Below are positions 23,012 through 32,751 of a DNA stretch of 64,000 bases, one piece after another. The notes beneath the pieces are model-generated. The model was not told the DNA's origin, did no database searches, and was given only the letters and a program-made list of their open reading frames with translations. Made by a program: the position numbers and the translations under genes. Origin of the DNA: Brienomyrus brachyistius (lineage: Eukaryota > Chordata > Actinopteri > Osteoglossiformes > Mormyridae). Within the stretch, counting starts at the first letter, position 1, and every line of letters begins with the position of its first letter. Location of the stretch: assembly GCF_023856365.1 (NCBI RefSeq), contig NW_026042840.1, forward strand, positions 24,821-88,820. Direction: 5' to 3'.

Positions 23012-23334
23012 TACTTTGATATCCTATACCTGCAGAAGATATTCATAGCTCTGCCATACACCGTAGGTCCTTCACTATGAGTGAGCATTACTGAACAAAC
23101 ATAGCAATTTGTCACATTTTTCGCTGTTACAGTATCATGTACATATCGGTACCAGTAGTTTTGCATAAATGGATGTGAGTGGTCAGCGGGCAACGGGCGT
23201 AGATGGAAGTCATCATGGGTCCATCGCCGTAGGTGCTGTAATGGAGCTGGTGAGAGCCAGGACAACCATACAAGTCCTACAACAAGAATGACCCCTAGAG
23301 TCACTTTACCACATCCCCACCCTATCAGGGCCAT
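23011..23334 (-). pseudogene. Retroviral env remnant, N-terminal part
   Basis: The minus frame starts with a hydrophobic signal-like segment (LGVILVVGLVWLSWL) and continues into a short surface-type region with an N-glycosylation site and closely spaced cysteines (NVTNCYVCS). It then stops at 23,011. The body of the surface subunit is absent. Its position right after integrase fits env. A separate small accessory ORF cannot be excluded. Confidence 0.55.
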
Positions 23335-23425
23335 CCTAAATAGAGTGCAGCTCAGTTGTTTTCTTCACCGGGTTGAGACAACAGCACCCTATTGGTTACT
23401 GTGCCTTTGTAGCGGACTTCCACTG

Positions 23426-24466
23426 CTACTCTGTTGCTGAGGCCTCTGATAAGGGCTTGATGGGTTTACAGTGACTTTTGTGTATCCAGGAAGGTCGTTC
23501 TGCGATCTTTACTGCTGTTGGTGTTGTAAGGAGGACTTGATAAGGACCGTCCCACCGAGGTGTGCTCCAATCTTTCCGCAACAGGACCTTGACCAGGACC
23601 CAATCTCCCGGCTGCAAGTTATCCTGTTGAGTAGAAACAGAATTTACCGGCAGACTACTGGGGCTATGTTTTTGTTGTGATGTTAGTAGTTTACGCATCC
23701 AATCGGCCAGCGTATTTTCTCGGTCTGCTTTTTCTATGTCATTCATTTCAGTTGCTAGGGGAAATGGTCTACCATACACTATTTCAAAAGGTGTTAATCC
23801 TGCAGGAGTGGGAGTTATTCTCATCCATAATTTTACTAGAGACAAACATTCTGGCCACGGCCTTTTTGTCTCTTCCACTGTCTTTCTTAGCCTTGTTTTA
23901 ATAGTGCCGTTGGTCCTTTCCACTAAGCCTGCGCTCTGAGGGTGATACGCACAATGATTCTTAAGCGTAAAACCTAATGCTTGTGAGCAAAGGGACATAG
24001 TCTGATTTACAAAATGAGTCCCATTGTCTGATCTTATAATATGAGGTATGCCATAGGTAGGGAAATAATGGCTTACCAAACATTTTGCAACGGTCATTGC
24101 ATCACAATGCTTTACAGGGTATATTTCTACCCACTTAGAAAAGGTGTCTATAATAACTAGACAGTATTTCTTTCCTTGTGACCAAGATAATTCAATAAAA
24201 TCCATATGTACAACTTGAAACGGATACTCAGCTGTGGGGAACTGGCCACGTTTTGGTCTGATGTTTCCTTGTGCATTGTGTTTACAACAAATTAAGCATG
24301 TCCTACAAAATTGTTTTGCATAATCAGAAAAATTTATAGCATAGAAATATTGTTGTATGATATGTACCATCCCTCCTGTTGAGACATGAGTATTTCCATG
24401 GCTCACCAAAGCAGCTGTTTTGTATAAATTTTTTGGTAGGATGGGCTTGTCATTCATATAGTAAAC
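23426..24466 (-). pseudogene. Retroviral pol: integrase
   Basis: This would insert viral DNA into the host genome. Visible parts are an N-terminal zinc-binding segment (HGNTH ... CRTCLICC), the DDE core ([15 protein letters not shown], then [16 protein letters not shown] with the catalytic Glu) and a C-terminal GPY-type domain ([19 protein letters not shown]). All three acidic residues are present. It shares the frame of RT, but a TAA at 24,467-24,469 separates them, so it would not be made as part of the polyprotein. Confidence 0.88.
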
Positions 24467-26542
24467 TTACTCTCGTTGTATTGCTCCTCTTTTGATCCAA
24501 CTTTGTACTTCTATTTTAGGAGCATGAATCTGTGCATCACATAGCACATCGCTATCTATAAAAAGAATGTCTGCCACTGATAAGGTAGGTTGTTTCAGTG
24601 CCGCTTCTTTGGCGGTTTTATCTGCAAAACTATTTCCTGCGGTTTCTGCAGAGTCATCAGTCTGGTGTGCTTTGCATTTGCACAGTGCAAAGTGAGTCGG
24701 TAAATGCACAACGTCTAATAATCTAAGTAGCAAATTTGTATGAGTAAGAGATGTGCCCTGTGATGTTCTAAAACCTCTATTTTTCCAGACTCTTGCATGG
24801 TGATGGACAGCTGCAAACACATATTGACTATCAGTGTAGATAGTAAGTGACTTGTTCTTGAACAGTTCACATGCCCTGATCACAGCATAGAGTTCAGCCG
24901 CTTGTGCTGAACAAGTAGAAGGGAGTGCATTGGCTTCTAACACTTCAGTAGATGTAACTACAGCATACCCAACTTTATTTTTTCCCATATCATTTTTTGA
25001 TGCTGAGCCATCTACATAAACAACTTCTGATCCTGGTATAAAAGTTTGCAGAATATCTGCTCTTGGTTTTGTTTGTTCTTCTATTGTTGCTTTGCAAGAA
25101 TGTGGCTCCCCATCCTCTGCGGTGGGGAGGAGCGTGCTAGGGTTCAATAGGCCACACCGCTGAAGTTCAATGTTAGGTTGTGAGAGCAAAAGTGACACTA
25201 AGGTAAGATGTCTTGTATGTGTTAAGAATGGAAGCGGTGTCTGCAACAAGATTAGAGACACAGAATGAGGAACTTTAAGTATGAGGGGGTGACAAAGTAC
25301 CAATTCTGCTGATACCTTTACTGCTTCTGCAGCAGCTGCACATGCCTGTAAACACTGTGGAAAGCCAGCTGCTACTGCATCTAATCGTTTTGAATAGAAT
25401 GCTAACGGTCTCTCTTTTGCTCCGAATGGCTGTGTTAATACTGCTTTCATATAACCTTGATTAGCATCTACACATAGGGTGAATGGTTGTTGATAATCTG
25501 GTAGAGCAAGGGTCACATTGGTTTGCAACATTCTTTTTAAATTTGTAAAAGCATTTTCTCCGTCCTCAGTCCATTGTATTTTGTCCTTTAGAGTCATCTC
25601 CTTCCCGTATATTAAATTTTGCAAAGGTTGAACTAGAAAAGCATAATCTGGTAACCATTCTCTACAATAATTGCAGAGCCCTAAAAAGGACATCATCTGT
25701 TGTTTAGTCTGTGGTTTAGGTGCTTCCTGTATAGCTTGTTTCCTTATCTCTAGCAGCGAGCGACCTTTTTGTGAAAGGTTATGCCCTAAATAGACAACTG
25801 TCTTTTTGCAATACTGCAACTTCTGTTTAGAAGCTTTATGTCCAGTATTGTATAAATGCTGAAGCACAGTTAGGGTAGTTTCTTTGCAATGTTGTTCTGA
25901 ATCTGCTGCTATTAAGATATCATCCACGTATAGTAATACCTGACTATGTGATGGTATTTCACAGGTACTCATAGAGTATCTAAGGGCCATGGTATATACA
26001 TGTGGACTTTCAGAAAATCCCTGAGGGAGTCTAGTATATGTATATTTTTTCCCTTTATAGGTAAATCCAAATAAATGTTGAGAATCAGGGTGCAATGGTA
26101 CTGAGAAAAATGCATTACTAAGATCCACTACTGAGAAGTAGCTTTTATCAGGAGTCAATGAGTTGAGCAATAAGTGTGGGTTAGGCACGTCTGGTGCTGC
26201 ATGTTGCACTATGTTATTAACCGGTCTTAAATCCTGCACCATGCGCCATTTCCCTGTATGTCCCTTCTGGACTGGAAAGATAGGAGTGTTGCAAGTGGCT
26301 TCAGGAGCCTCTCGCAATATTCCTGATGCTAACATGTCTTGCACTACAGGGGCTATACCTTTTTCTGCTTCAGGTTTTAATGGGTATTGCCTAACTACCG
26401 GACGGTGTTCTGATTTCACAATTACTTTGTAAGGTGGAAACCCCTTTACCAGCCCTACATCAGTGGGGGAGGACGACCACAACCCTTCTGGGAGGCGATC
26501 TAGATCTGGACATGATCCCTCCTCCAGGGTTGAAAAAATTTG
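24467..26542 (-). pseudogene. Retroviral pol: reverse transcriptase-RNase H
   Basis: Long open minus frame. RT motifs are KWRMVQDLRPVN, FSVVDLSNAFFSVPL, LPQGFSESP and the catalytic LLYVDDILIA, followed by the connection domain (FLGLCNYCREWLPDY). RNase H follows with VVYVDGSAS, a conserved AAELYAVIRA and IYTDSQY, which carry its acidic residues. The frame is continuous with the protease above it apart from a TGA at 26,543-26,545, and with integrase below it apart from a TAA. Motifs fit gamma/epsilon-type viruses. Confidence 0.92.
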
Positions 26543-27553
26543 TCAGGTTGGGTCCTTTAAGTGTGTGGTGGGAGTGGTTTGAACTCTCCATCCCAAAGGA
26601 AACCGCCACACATTGTGTTTCTCATCATAGCTCCAACAGGAGCCAGATACGGGTTGGTAGTCATTGTAACTGTGCATAGAATCTCGTAAGAACATCTCTA
26701 CATCTCTCCACTGCATCTGGGGTGGTTTTGAAAGAGATACGTGTGGTGTTCTCTCTCTAAATACAGCCTGTTGCTTGTTAGATAAAATGACTGAGGCTGC
26801 TGAAAACCCAGTGGTGGGGTTAACATACATATGTTGTAAGGTAATACAAGTGTCTTGGAGGGCATGAAACGTTTTGTCATAGACATAATCTGGTCCAAGG
26901 GTGTCTTTGTACCACATAGTGACGTGTAAGGCATCGTCAGGCATGAACTGGGCCTGTCTAGGGGACTGCTTTTCTCTAGTTTTCCGCAATAATTCTCGTG
27001 TCTGTGCAGTTCCCCCTAGGTCCAGAGACCAGTAATATTGTGGTGTTGTGGTTCCTTGCACAACATAAGCTTCTTCATTTACGATTGCTTTCATGCCAGT
27101 GGCTGTGGCAACCACGCTAATGCCCATTTGTACCATAAGGTCTCGGCCTAACAAGTTAACAGGACAAGAAGGGCTTATTAACACCTGTGCTTGACATTCA
27201 AGTCCAGTTTCCTTATCTTTTACTGCAACTGGGTTTGTTAACTGATGTCTGTCTGTCTGACCTCCTGCCGTTTTTATATTTATGACTGATGAAGAATATG
27301 TGACTCCGGGAGGACTGGAGGTTAGGACAGTCCTACATGCTCCAGTGTCACACAGACATTCATATACTTTGCCGTTTATGACTAACTTCCGACTTGGCAA
27401 GGTTTCCCACTGCCTTTCTGCTAATAACTGACACACTGCTTGTAAATCTATTTCCTTATCTAAAAGGTCTTGTAAAGTGACCTCCGTTTCCTTTCTTAAA
27501 ATCACCTCTGTTTTGCCTCGGATGGTGTCGGTAACAGGGGCCTCCGAGGGGGG
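26543..27553 (-). pseudogene. Retroviral protease and linker
   Basis: Aspartyl protease with the active-site motif CDTGACRTVLTS and a flap/C-terminal motif PVNLLGRDLM. Near 27,505 it has no ATG of its own; the region is in frame with gag across a TGA at 27,554-27,556. Expression by read-through of that stop, as in gammaretroviruses, is therefore likely in the active ancestor. A second TGA ends it at 26,543. About 150 residues of less conserved linker precede RT. Confidence 0.82.
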
Positions 27554-29024
27554 TCATTGATCATTGTTTTCAATGGAGTTTGGGTTATATGGTTGTTTCC
27601 CTACTCTACAATTCCTAGCTAAGTGTCCAGGTTTCCTGCATGTCCAGCAAATGTTATCTTGCTGAGACGAATTCCTGTAATTGTTTCTGAAAACACCTCT
27701 CCCCCTTCCTCGGCCTCTTGACCTTCCTCTGAATCCTCCCCTCCCCGGAGGATTCATTTGCACTAGCGCTACTACTTCTGAGGCGCTGAATATTGTGTCT
27801 GTCTTTTCCTGTTTCTGCGCTTTCTGCGCGTGTTGAGCATATTATAGTGCTTGTTGGACTGAACCAGTATTCTGATGTACCCAATGTTTGTCAAGATATT
27901 TTCGCAATTCGGGCTTTAGGCCTGCGACAAAAGCTCGTTTTAGCTGTTGTTGGTACACTCCTACTGCCTCTTCATCAAATGGGATCCCTGAGTTTCCTCT
28001 AAATACAACTCTCATTCTATCCATAAAATCCTCAGGTTCCTCTCCATCTTTTTGTTTACATTGCGCTATTCGTCCATAGTCTGCGCGTCTTACGAAGGCT
28101 GTCTCTACCCTGTTTCGCAAGTCTCGTAATGCTTGTATGAGTTCCTGCGAGTCATGTGCTAAGACTTCATCATTATTACCATGTCCTGTGAAGTCTCCCG
28201 CTACACGTCCCCATTTATGGGTAAACAACTGTCTGAGACATCTATACATTTCCCTGCCGTTCAAATGAAAACTACTTTGTAATTCTAGGATGGCAGTCCA
28301 AAACTCGGGTACCCCTTCTTCAACCGGGGGTATTCCTTTTAAAGCCGCTGTTCTATCCTCAGCGGTCCAGGGTCTATATACTAACATAGTTTCGGGTCCT
28401 GCATTATTTGGGCCTCGATTTGGATTTGCCACTTCTACGAGTGGACACACCAAATCATTCTCCCAGTCTTCCTGTTCTGTGTCATTTTTTGGATGCCAGC
28501 GTACTTTACTTGTCTCCAGATCCTTTAACGGATACAGAGAAGGGTTAGACCCTCGGGTCATCATTCGAGATGATTCCCCTCCTCCTATTTGTCGTCTATT
28601 TACAGCTGGAACTGGTGCAGGCGCAATCATTGGAATTTGTGGGGGCAGTAAGGGAACTGGAGCGGCAGAAGATTTTGTTGCCGTCTCCTCATCTAGTGTA
28701 ATTAAAGTCGCCTGTAATTTTTTCTCCTTATTTCCCTTTTTTTGCTGTCTTTTATTATCTCTTAATTTACTCTGTTCTAACCATGCATCAGAAAAAACAT
28801 ATTCTTTTTTTCTGTCTTTACCTTCTTTCTTATTGGTAGTCTGTAACATCTCCAGTTTTAAGTTTCCCTGTAATTTTAATATATCTGGAGTGTGGAGTTT
28901 TCCTTCAAACCCATGTTTTTTTCCTCCATCTCTGACTACTTATTTGTCCTGATCCTGGCTTATATCCTTCCATAAACTTCTCATCTCCCTCTAGTTCCAT
29001 TTGTTTACTTTGATTCTTCCCCAT
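27554..29024 (-). pseudogene. Retroviral gag
   Basis: The best start is the ATG at 29,024 (MGKNQSK), whose Gly2 and Ser6 fit an N-myristoylation signal. A one-base slip near 28,930 moves into the main frame. That frame has a Pro-rich matrix/linker, a capsid with PLYPLKDLET, RPWTAEDRTAAL and a major-homology-like QKDGEEPEDFMDRMRVVF, then a Gly/Arg-rich nucleocapsid with one zinc knuckle, CWTCRKPGHLARNC. A TAA at 27,842-27,844 interrupts it between capsid and nucleocapsid. It ends at a TGA (27,554-27,556), the presumed gag-pol read-through stop. Confidence 0.85.
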
Positions 29025-29590
29025 TGTTACCTTTTAATGGATACACTACAAAAAATAAAAAATCCTAAAAGCAAGTCTCTGGCATGAGACCTCAGGAGGA
29101 CACTAACACGGCCTTCTACTGCTCCCTATTAGAGCAGCGGTGTTAGTTTTCAGGGATGAAACCCGTCCTTGATCCTTCAGTCACCAGTATGTTGTTGCTT
29201 TTAGGGTGGATCGTGTAGGTTAATCTAAAACCTATAAAAACACATCCACATACAACACTGTATATATTTCCAACAACGCCTACTTTCTCTCCCGGTTAAT
29301 TTCGGCTAACCTCAACCACATGCATGTCTTGGCCACCTACTTATTTAGGTGCCGTATCTCTCACTTGGCCACCTACTCACTTAGGTGCCATATCTCTCAC
29401 CTGTATAGTGTGCTCTCTGATCCGTCACCGAGGTCCTTCAGACATCACCAGACGTCGAGCGCAGTTCTAACCACCGGCCTGATGACGAATTCACATCACA
29501 GGTCTTTCTTGCACCCGACTTCGAGTGGCTGTCGACAGACTTCGGTGTCGCTTCTCTCGGCGTACTGGAGACGTCTTCGGGGTTCCTCGG
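29025..29590 (-). other. Retroviral leader (5' untranslated region)
   Basis: About 570 bp between the primer site and the gag start, where packaging signals are expected. The duplicated ACTTAGGTGCCATATCTCTCAC-like block near 29,340-29,400 is the only structure noticed. Confidence 0.6.
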
Positions 29591-29608
29591 ATCCGGCTCG
29601 AAGGACCA
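29591..29608 (-). promoter_or_regulatory. Primer-binding site, tRNA-Tyr type
   Basis: On the minus strand the sequence reads TGGTCCTTCGAGCCGGAT, complementary to the 3' end of vertebrate tRNA-Tyr (…CCGGCTCGAAGGA plus CCA). It lies 7 bases inside the 5' LTR, the correct place. Confidence 0.85.
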
Positions 29609-29615
29609 AATTCTA

Positions 29616-29954
29616 TGTTGGGGAAAGCGCCCGGCGTTTCCACCCCAACTCCACATTTATGAGACACACACAGGTTACAGTTTTACTTGCAAGGGTACCC
29701 ACACTCTCTGCAATGCAAACTACAGCAGAATGTGTTACAAAGGGTGGTTCCCCTTGTCTTCTTTATTTATAGTCAATGGGGGGCGCAAGAGAGGGAAGTG
29801 AGATTCTTATCTAAGTAGGCAGCTGTTAACCACCTACTTAGAGTACAATAGCTAAGAGTATGTGGCTAGAAGATAAGAAATAACGTATACATATATATTT
29901 ACACTCATTGCTGATCATACAGAAATGATTAACAACTGTTTCTTCAACCTAACA
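29616..29954 (-). repeat. 5' LTR of the retrovirus
   Basis: 339 bp. No difference from the 3' LTR was found by eye. On the minus strand it starts next to the GTCCC duplication and ends at CCCCAACA before the primer site. Confidence 0.93.
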
Positions 29955-30057
29955 GTCCCAAACACTTTTCCTGCATCAAAAGTCAAACTAGTCCCTATTC
30001 CTGCCATGAAAGGTTCACATAATGTCACCGATACCTGAACCAACCATGTTTATCAGA

Positions 30058-30344
30058 GGATGCCAACCCTTTGGCTGCAGCTTTCTCTGCACACGCTGAG
30101 AGAGTCTTCAGTGTAGCAGGAAAAGATTTCAGGCCAGAAGATTGCAAATTAAATCATGAAACCTTTGAAGATATTATGCTGAATAAATGTAATAATAATG
30201 AAAAATTAGCAATGTGTATTGGAATAAAGCATAATTGTATTTGCCATGACGTTTTGCTTTTCGCTGTAGTGCTATGGTTGAACGGAAAAACTTACTTTTG
30301 TGTGCATAAGAAAATAAATAGGAGGAACTACGAAACCAAGTAAT
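30058..30344 (+). pseudogene. hAT transposase C-terminal (dimerisation) fragment
   Basis: The plus frame reads HAERVFSVAGKDFRPEDCKL and FEDIMLNKCNN, the conserved hAT C-terminal block (SERxFSxAGxxxxxxRxxL...). The rest of the transposase is absent. It lies in the NITR-like intron right after the retrovirus and predates that insertion. Confidence 0.75.
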
Positions 30345-30919
30345 TCCTTTTACTATGTATACTTTTTCTTTAATGTTAAAAGATAGACAAACTAGTAATG
30401 GGCAAACAGCTCTTCGGCTCTTGAATTAAATTATGCAGGTACTACAGCAAAATGCTCAAAAATACCAAAACACATCAAGAGCTAAATATGCAAAAACAAT
30501 AAATACCTTCCTGTGGAAAAGGGGCAACATAAACCAAATGTAAAGTCACGAAAATCATGAAAATATAAAGTACACTTTACACACTTCATTTCTTTGAATT
30601 GAAATTAATTATATTCATCTACCTTCATACATTAATACAAGACATTATATGATTATAATGTTTGTTATTATCATATAATTTTTATTTAGGTATTATGTAG
30701 GTGCAGTTAATGTATAGTGTTACCTGATATATACTAATAAGCAGTAATACAATAAAAAGAGAGAAGAATGTCAGCTGTTCTCCAAGAAGTTACTGATTTC
30801 TTGGATGGCTAGAAGAACATCGATTCAGTTCCCAAAAATCTGTAAGAACAATTTTTGAGGATCTGTATTTTCCATTGTTATTCTCAAAGGGCTGTCATCA
30901 TGACTATTTTGCTTTTCAG
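30345..30919 (+). other. NITR-like intron 2, part after the retrovirus
   Basis: AT-rich, no gene. It ends with TTTTGCTTTTCAG, the acceptor of the second Ig exon. Confidence 0.7.
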
Positions 30920-31270
30920 GTAAAGACTCCAACAGCAGGACTGTGGTACAGCAGCCTGTGTCTGACACATTGCAGCCAGGAGACTCTGTGAGCCTGCAGT
31001 GTACGATAGAGACTGGGAGCTGTGCAGGAGAACACAGTGTTTACTGGTTCAGACATGGATCAGGAGAATCCCTTCCTGGAGTCATTTACAGCCCTGGAAA
31101 CAGCAGTGATGAGTGTGAGAAGAGCCCTGAGGCTGGATCTCCTACACGGAGCTGCGTCTACAGCCTCCCCAAGGGGAACCTCAGCCTCTCCGATGCTGGG
31201 ACTTACTACTGCGCTGTGGCCATGTGTGGGGAGATGCTGTTTGGGAACGGCACATAGCTGGATATAGATG
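30920..31270 (+). CDS. NITR-like receptor, exon 3 (second Ig domain), with a premature stop
   Basis: A phase-1 exon encoding an intermediate (I/V-like) domain: PGDSVSLQC, HSVYWFRHGSGESLP, LSLSDAGTYYCAVAMC and again a J-like FGNGT. It has extra cysteines (GSC, DEC, RSC, MC), as NITR I domains do. At 31,255-31,257 the codon after FGNGT is TAG, where the adjacent duplicate reads CAG, so translation would stop before the membrane segment. A donor (GTAACA) follows at 31,271. A second donor (GTAGCA, 31,328) ends the duplicate copy, and both keep phase 1. Either this allele is a pseudogene or it gives a truncated, soluble protein. Confidence 0.82.
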
Positions 31271-31338
31271 GTAACACCCAGTGTGGGGAGATGCTGTTTG
31301 GGAACGGCACACAGCTGGATATAGATGGTAGCACCCAG
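31225..31338 (+). repeat. 57 bp tandem duplication of the J-like exon end
   Basis: Two full copies (31,225-31,281 and 31,282-31,338), each containing the last 19 codons' worth of exon and its donor; a short third match begins at 31,339. The copies differ at TAG versus CAG and GTAACA versus GTAGCA. 57 is a multiple of three, so frame is kept. Confidence 0.92.
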
Positions 31339-31470
31339 TGTGGAGAGTATATCTGCTTCAAAGTTTTATTTAGCTTATTCTGCTATTAAGACATTTATTT
31401 CTTTTTTTAATGTAATGAATTTTCTAATTTAAGTGCTTAAATTAAATTACACAGATGTTAATTTAATAAT

Positions 31471-31624
31471 TATCCATCCATCCATCCATTTTCCAAACCG
31501 CTTATCCTATTGGGTCGCGGGGGGTCCGGAGCCTAATTTAATAATTATTTCAAATATTAATATCCATCCATCCATCCATTTTCCAAACCGCTTATCCTAT
31601 TGGGTCGCGGGGGGTCCGGAGCCT
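31471..31624 (-). repeat. Two tail-only SINE fragments in a 90 bp tandem duplication
   Basis: The last ~64 bp of the family-1 SINE (CCATCC tail to GGTCCGGAGCCTA) occurs at 31,471-31,534 and 31,561-31,624, each followed by ATTTAATAATTATTTCAAAT. ATTTAATAATTAT also precedes the first copy, so it looks like the target duplication of a 5'-truncated SINE that was then duplicated. Confidence 0.85.
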
Positions 31625-31815
31625 AATTTAATAATTATTTCAAATATTAATATAAATTGTTAAAATACAAAATACTAGAAGTTCATGTTAAAAATGGACT
31701 ATTTACAAAACAACTGCTGTAATGTGTTATCGATTTGATCTTTAACTAATGTAATGTAAGCAAATGGGAAATGTGTCTCTATATCATTATGCTGAAATCT
31801 ATCTCTTTGTTACAG

Positions 31816-31935
31816 GCTTTCAGAAGCTGCTGGATCCTCTTCACTCTGGCTTGCTGATAGTTTTATCTTGCAGCATTATTCTGAACGTTGCTCTCATTTG
31901 TATAAGATGTAAACTGACCTGTACACACTGTGCAG
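31816..31935 (+). CDS. NITR-like receptor, exon 4 (transmembrane segment)
   Basis: Phase-1 exon after TTGTTACAG, ending at GTACGC. It encodes a short stalk (GFQKLLDPLHS), one hydrophobic helix (GLLIVLSCSIILNVALICI) and a basic, cysteine-containing start of the cytoplasmic tail (RCKLTCTHC). There is no charged residue inside the helix, so pairing with an ITAM adaptor is not indicated. This fits an inhibitory receptor. Confidence 0.8.
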
Positions 31936-32422
31936 GTACGCTGCCCGGCTTTATGCACTCAGAAGGACAAAATGTAGATTTTAACAAATTATAGAAATAT
32001 AAAATTGTTTTATGATAGATAACATTTTCATATTAAAACCACTCTTGCAGGTAATACAGTTTTAAAATCCATTATTAAATCTCACCTTATTTATATAAAC
32101 CTTTTTGTACTGTAAGATTTACATTTTTGTATTATATCTTTCATATTTTGCAAAATCTATTGAAATATACATGTTGCAATAAGTTGCATATCAATAACTT
32201 TTATTACCAAGATCTCCTTTATAGCAATTTTATTATATATGATATATGAGAACAAATGACACGTATCCAAACATGCACACTTAAATTGACAGAAGTCATT
32301 TTTACTTTCATTTTTGAGACAAAAAGGATGTTGATTGCTTGAAAATTCGGAATGTTATCTGACCACGGTATGATACCGTGCGAAATTAAATAATATATTG
32401 ATGTGTTATATATTTTAAACAG

Positions 32423-32469
32423 ATGAAAAGAACAGTGATATATCAAAAGTGGAATGGTCACGCAAGCAA
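32423..32469 (+). CDS. NITR-like receptor, exon 5 (cytoplasmic)
   Basis: A 47 bp exon between TTTTAAACAG and GTATGT encoding DEKNSDISKVEWSRKQ. It joins phase 1 to phase 0 and links the membrane exon with the ITIM exon without a break. Confidence 0.7.
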
Positions 32470-32625
32470 GTATGTAATAAATATTTCAAATTACAAATCG
32501 TCAGTAAAACAAATGAACCTCAGACTGATTTCCATCCTGGGATCAGCATTTTAAGTGCTATTTGTGAAAATAGGTAATAGCAAACCGATTTGATCCATCC
32601 AATTCTGCCATCTTTGTCTCCACAG

Positions 32626-32751
32626 TGCCATGACGAGGACACACTGAATTACGCTGCCCTGAACCTTAAGAAGCCAAAACCCAGGAGACAGAAGAAAGAC
32701 GGGAATAATGACACTCTGTATTCTGACCTCCGCTACAGAGATTATGAATAA
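32626..32751 (+). CDS. NITR-like receptor, exon 6 (ITIM tail)
   Basis: Last exon, phase 0, after GTCTCCACAG. It holds a canonical ITIM, LNYAAL, and a second tyrosine motif TLYSDL that departs from the ITIM consensus at -2 and resembles an ITSM. LRYRDYE then ends the protein. Such motifs recruit SH2 phosphatases when phosphorylated. The stop TAA at 32,749-32,751 overlaps an AATAAA hexamer (32,747-32,752). The exon is intact although exon 3 carries a stop. Confidence 0.82.
   Translation, partial: CHDEDTLNYAALNLKKPKPRRQKKDGNNDTLYSDLRYRDYE

Larger units (their letters stand above)
22301..29954 (-). mobile_element. Endogenous retrovirus (class I-like), antisense in the NITR-like intron
   Basis: A 7,654 bp provirus. 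Its order on the minus strand is 5' LTR, tRNA-Tyr-type primer site, leader, gag, protease, RT-RNase H, integrase, internally deleted env, polypurine tract and 3' LTR. A 5 bp target duplication GTCCC flanks it (22,296-22,300 and 29,955-29,959). The LTRs look identical by eye, which implies a recent insertion. Coding regions nevertheless carry in-frame stops, a gag frameshift and the env deletion, so it is defective. RT and integrase motifs, including a GPY-type C-terminus, place it with gamma/epsilon-like retroviruses. Confidence 0.93.

Noticed and set aside
31433..31663. Open frame containing two repeats of a 30-residue unit
   Set aside because: It is translation of the duplicated SINE tail, not a repeat protein.
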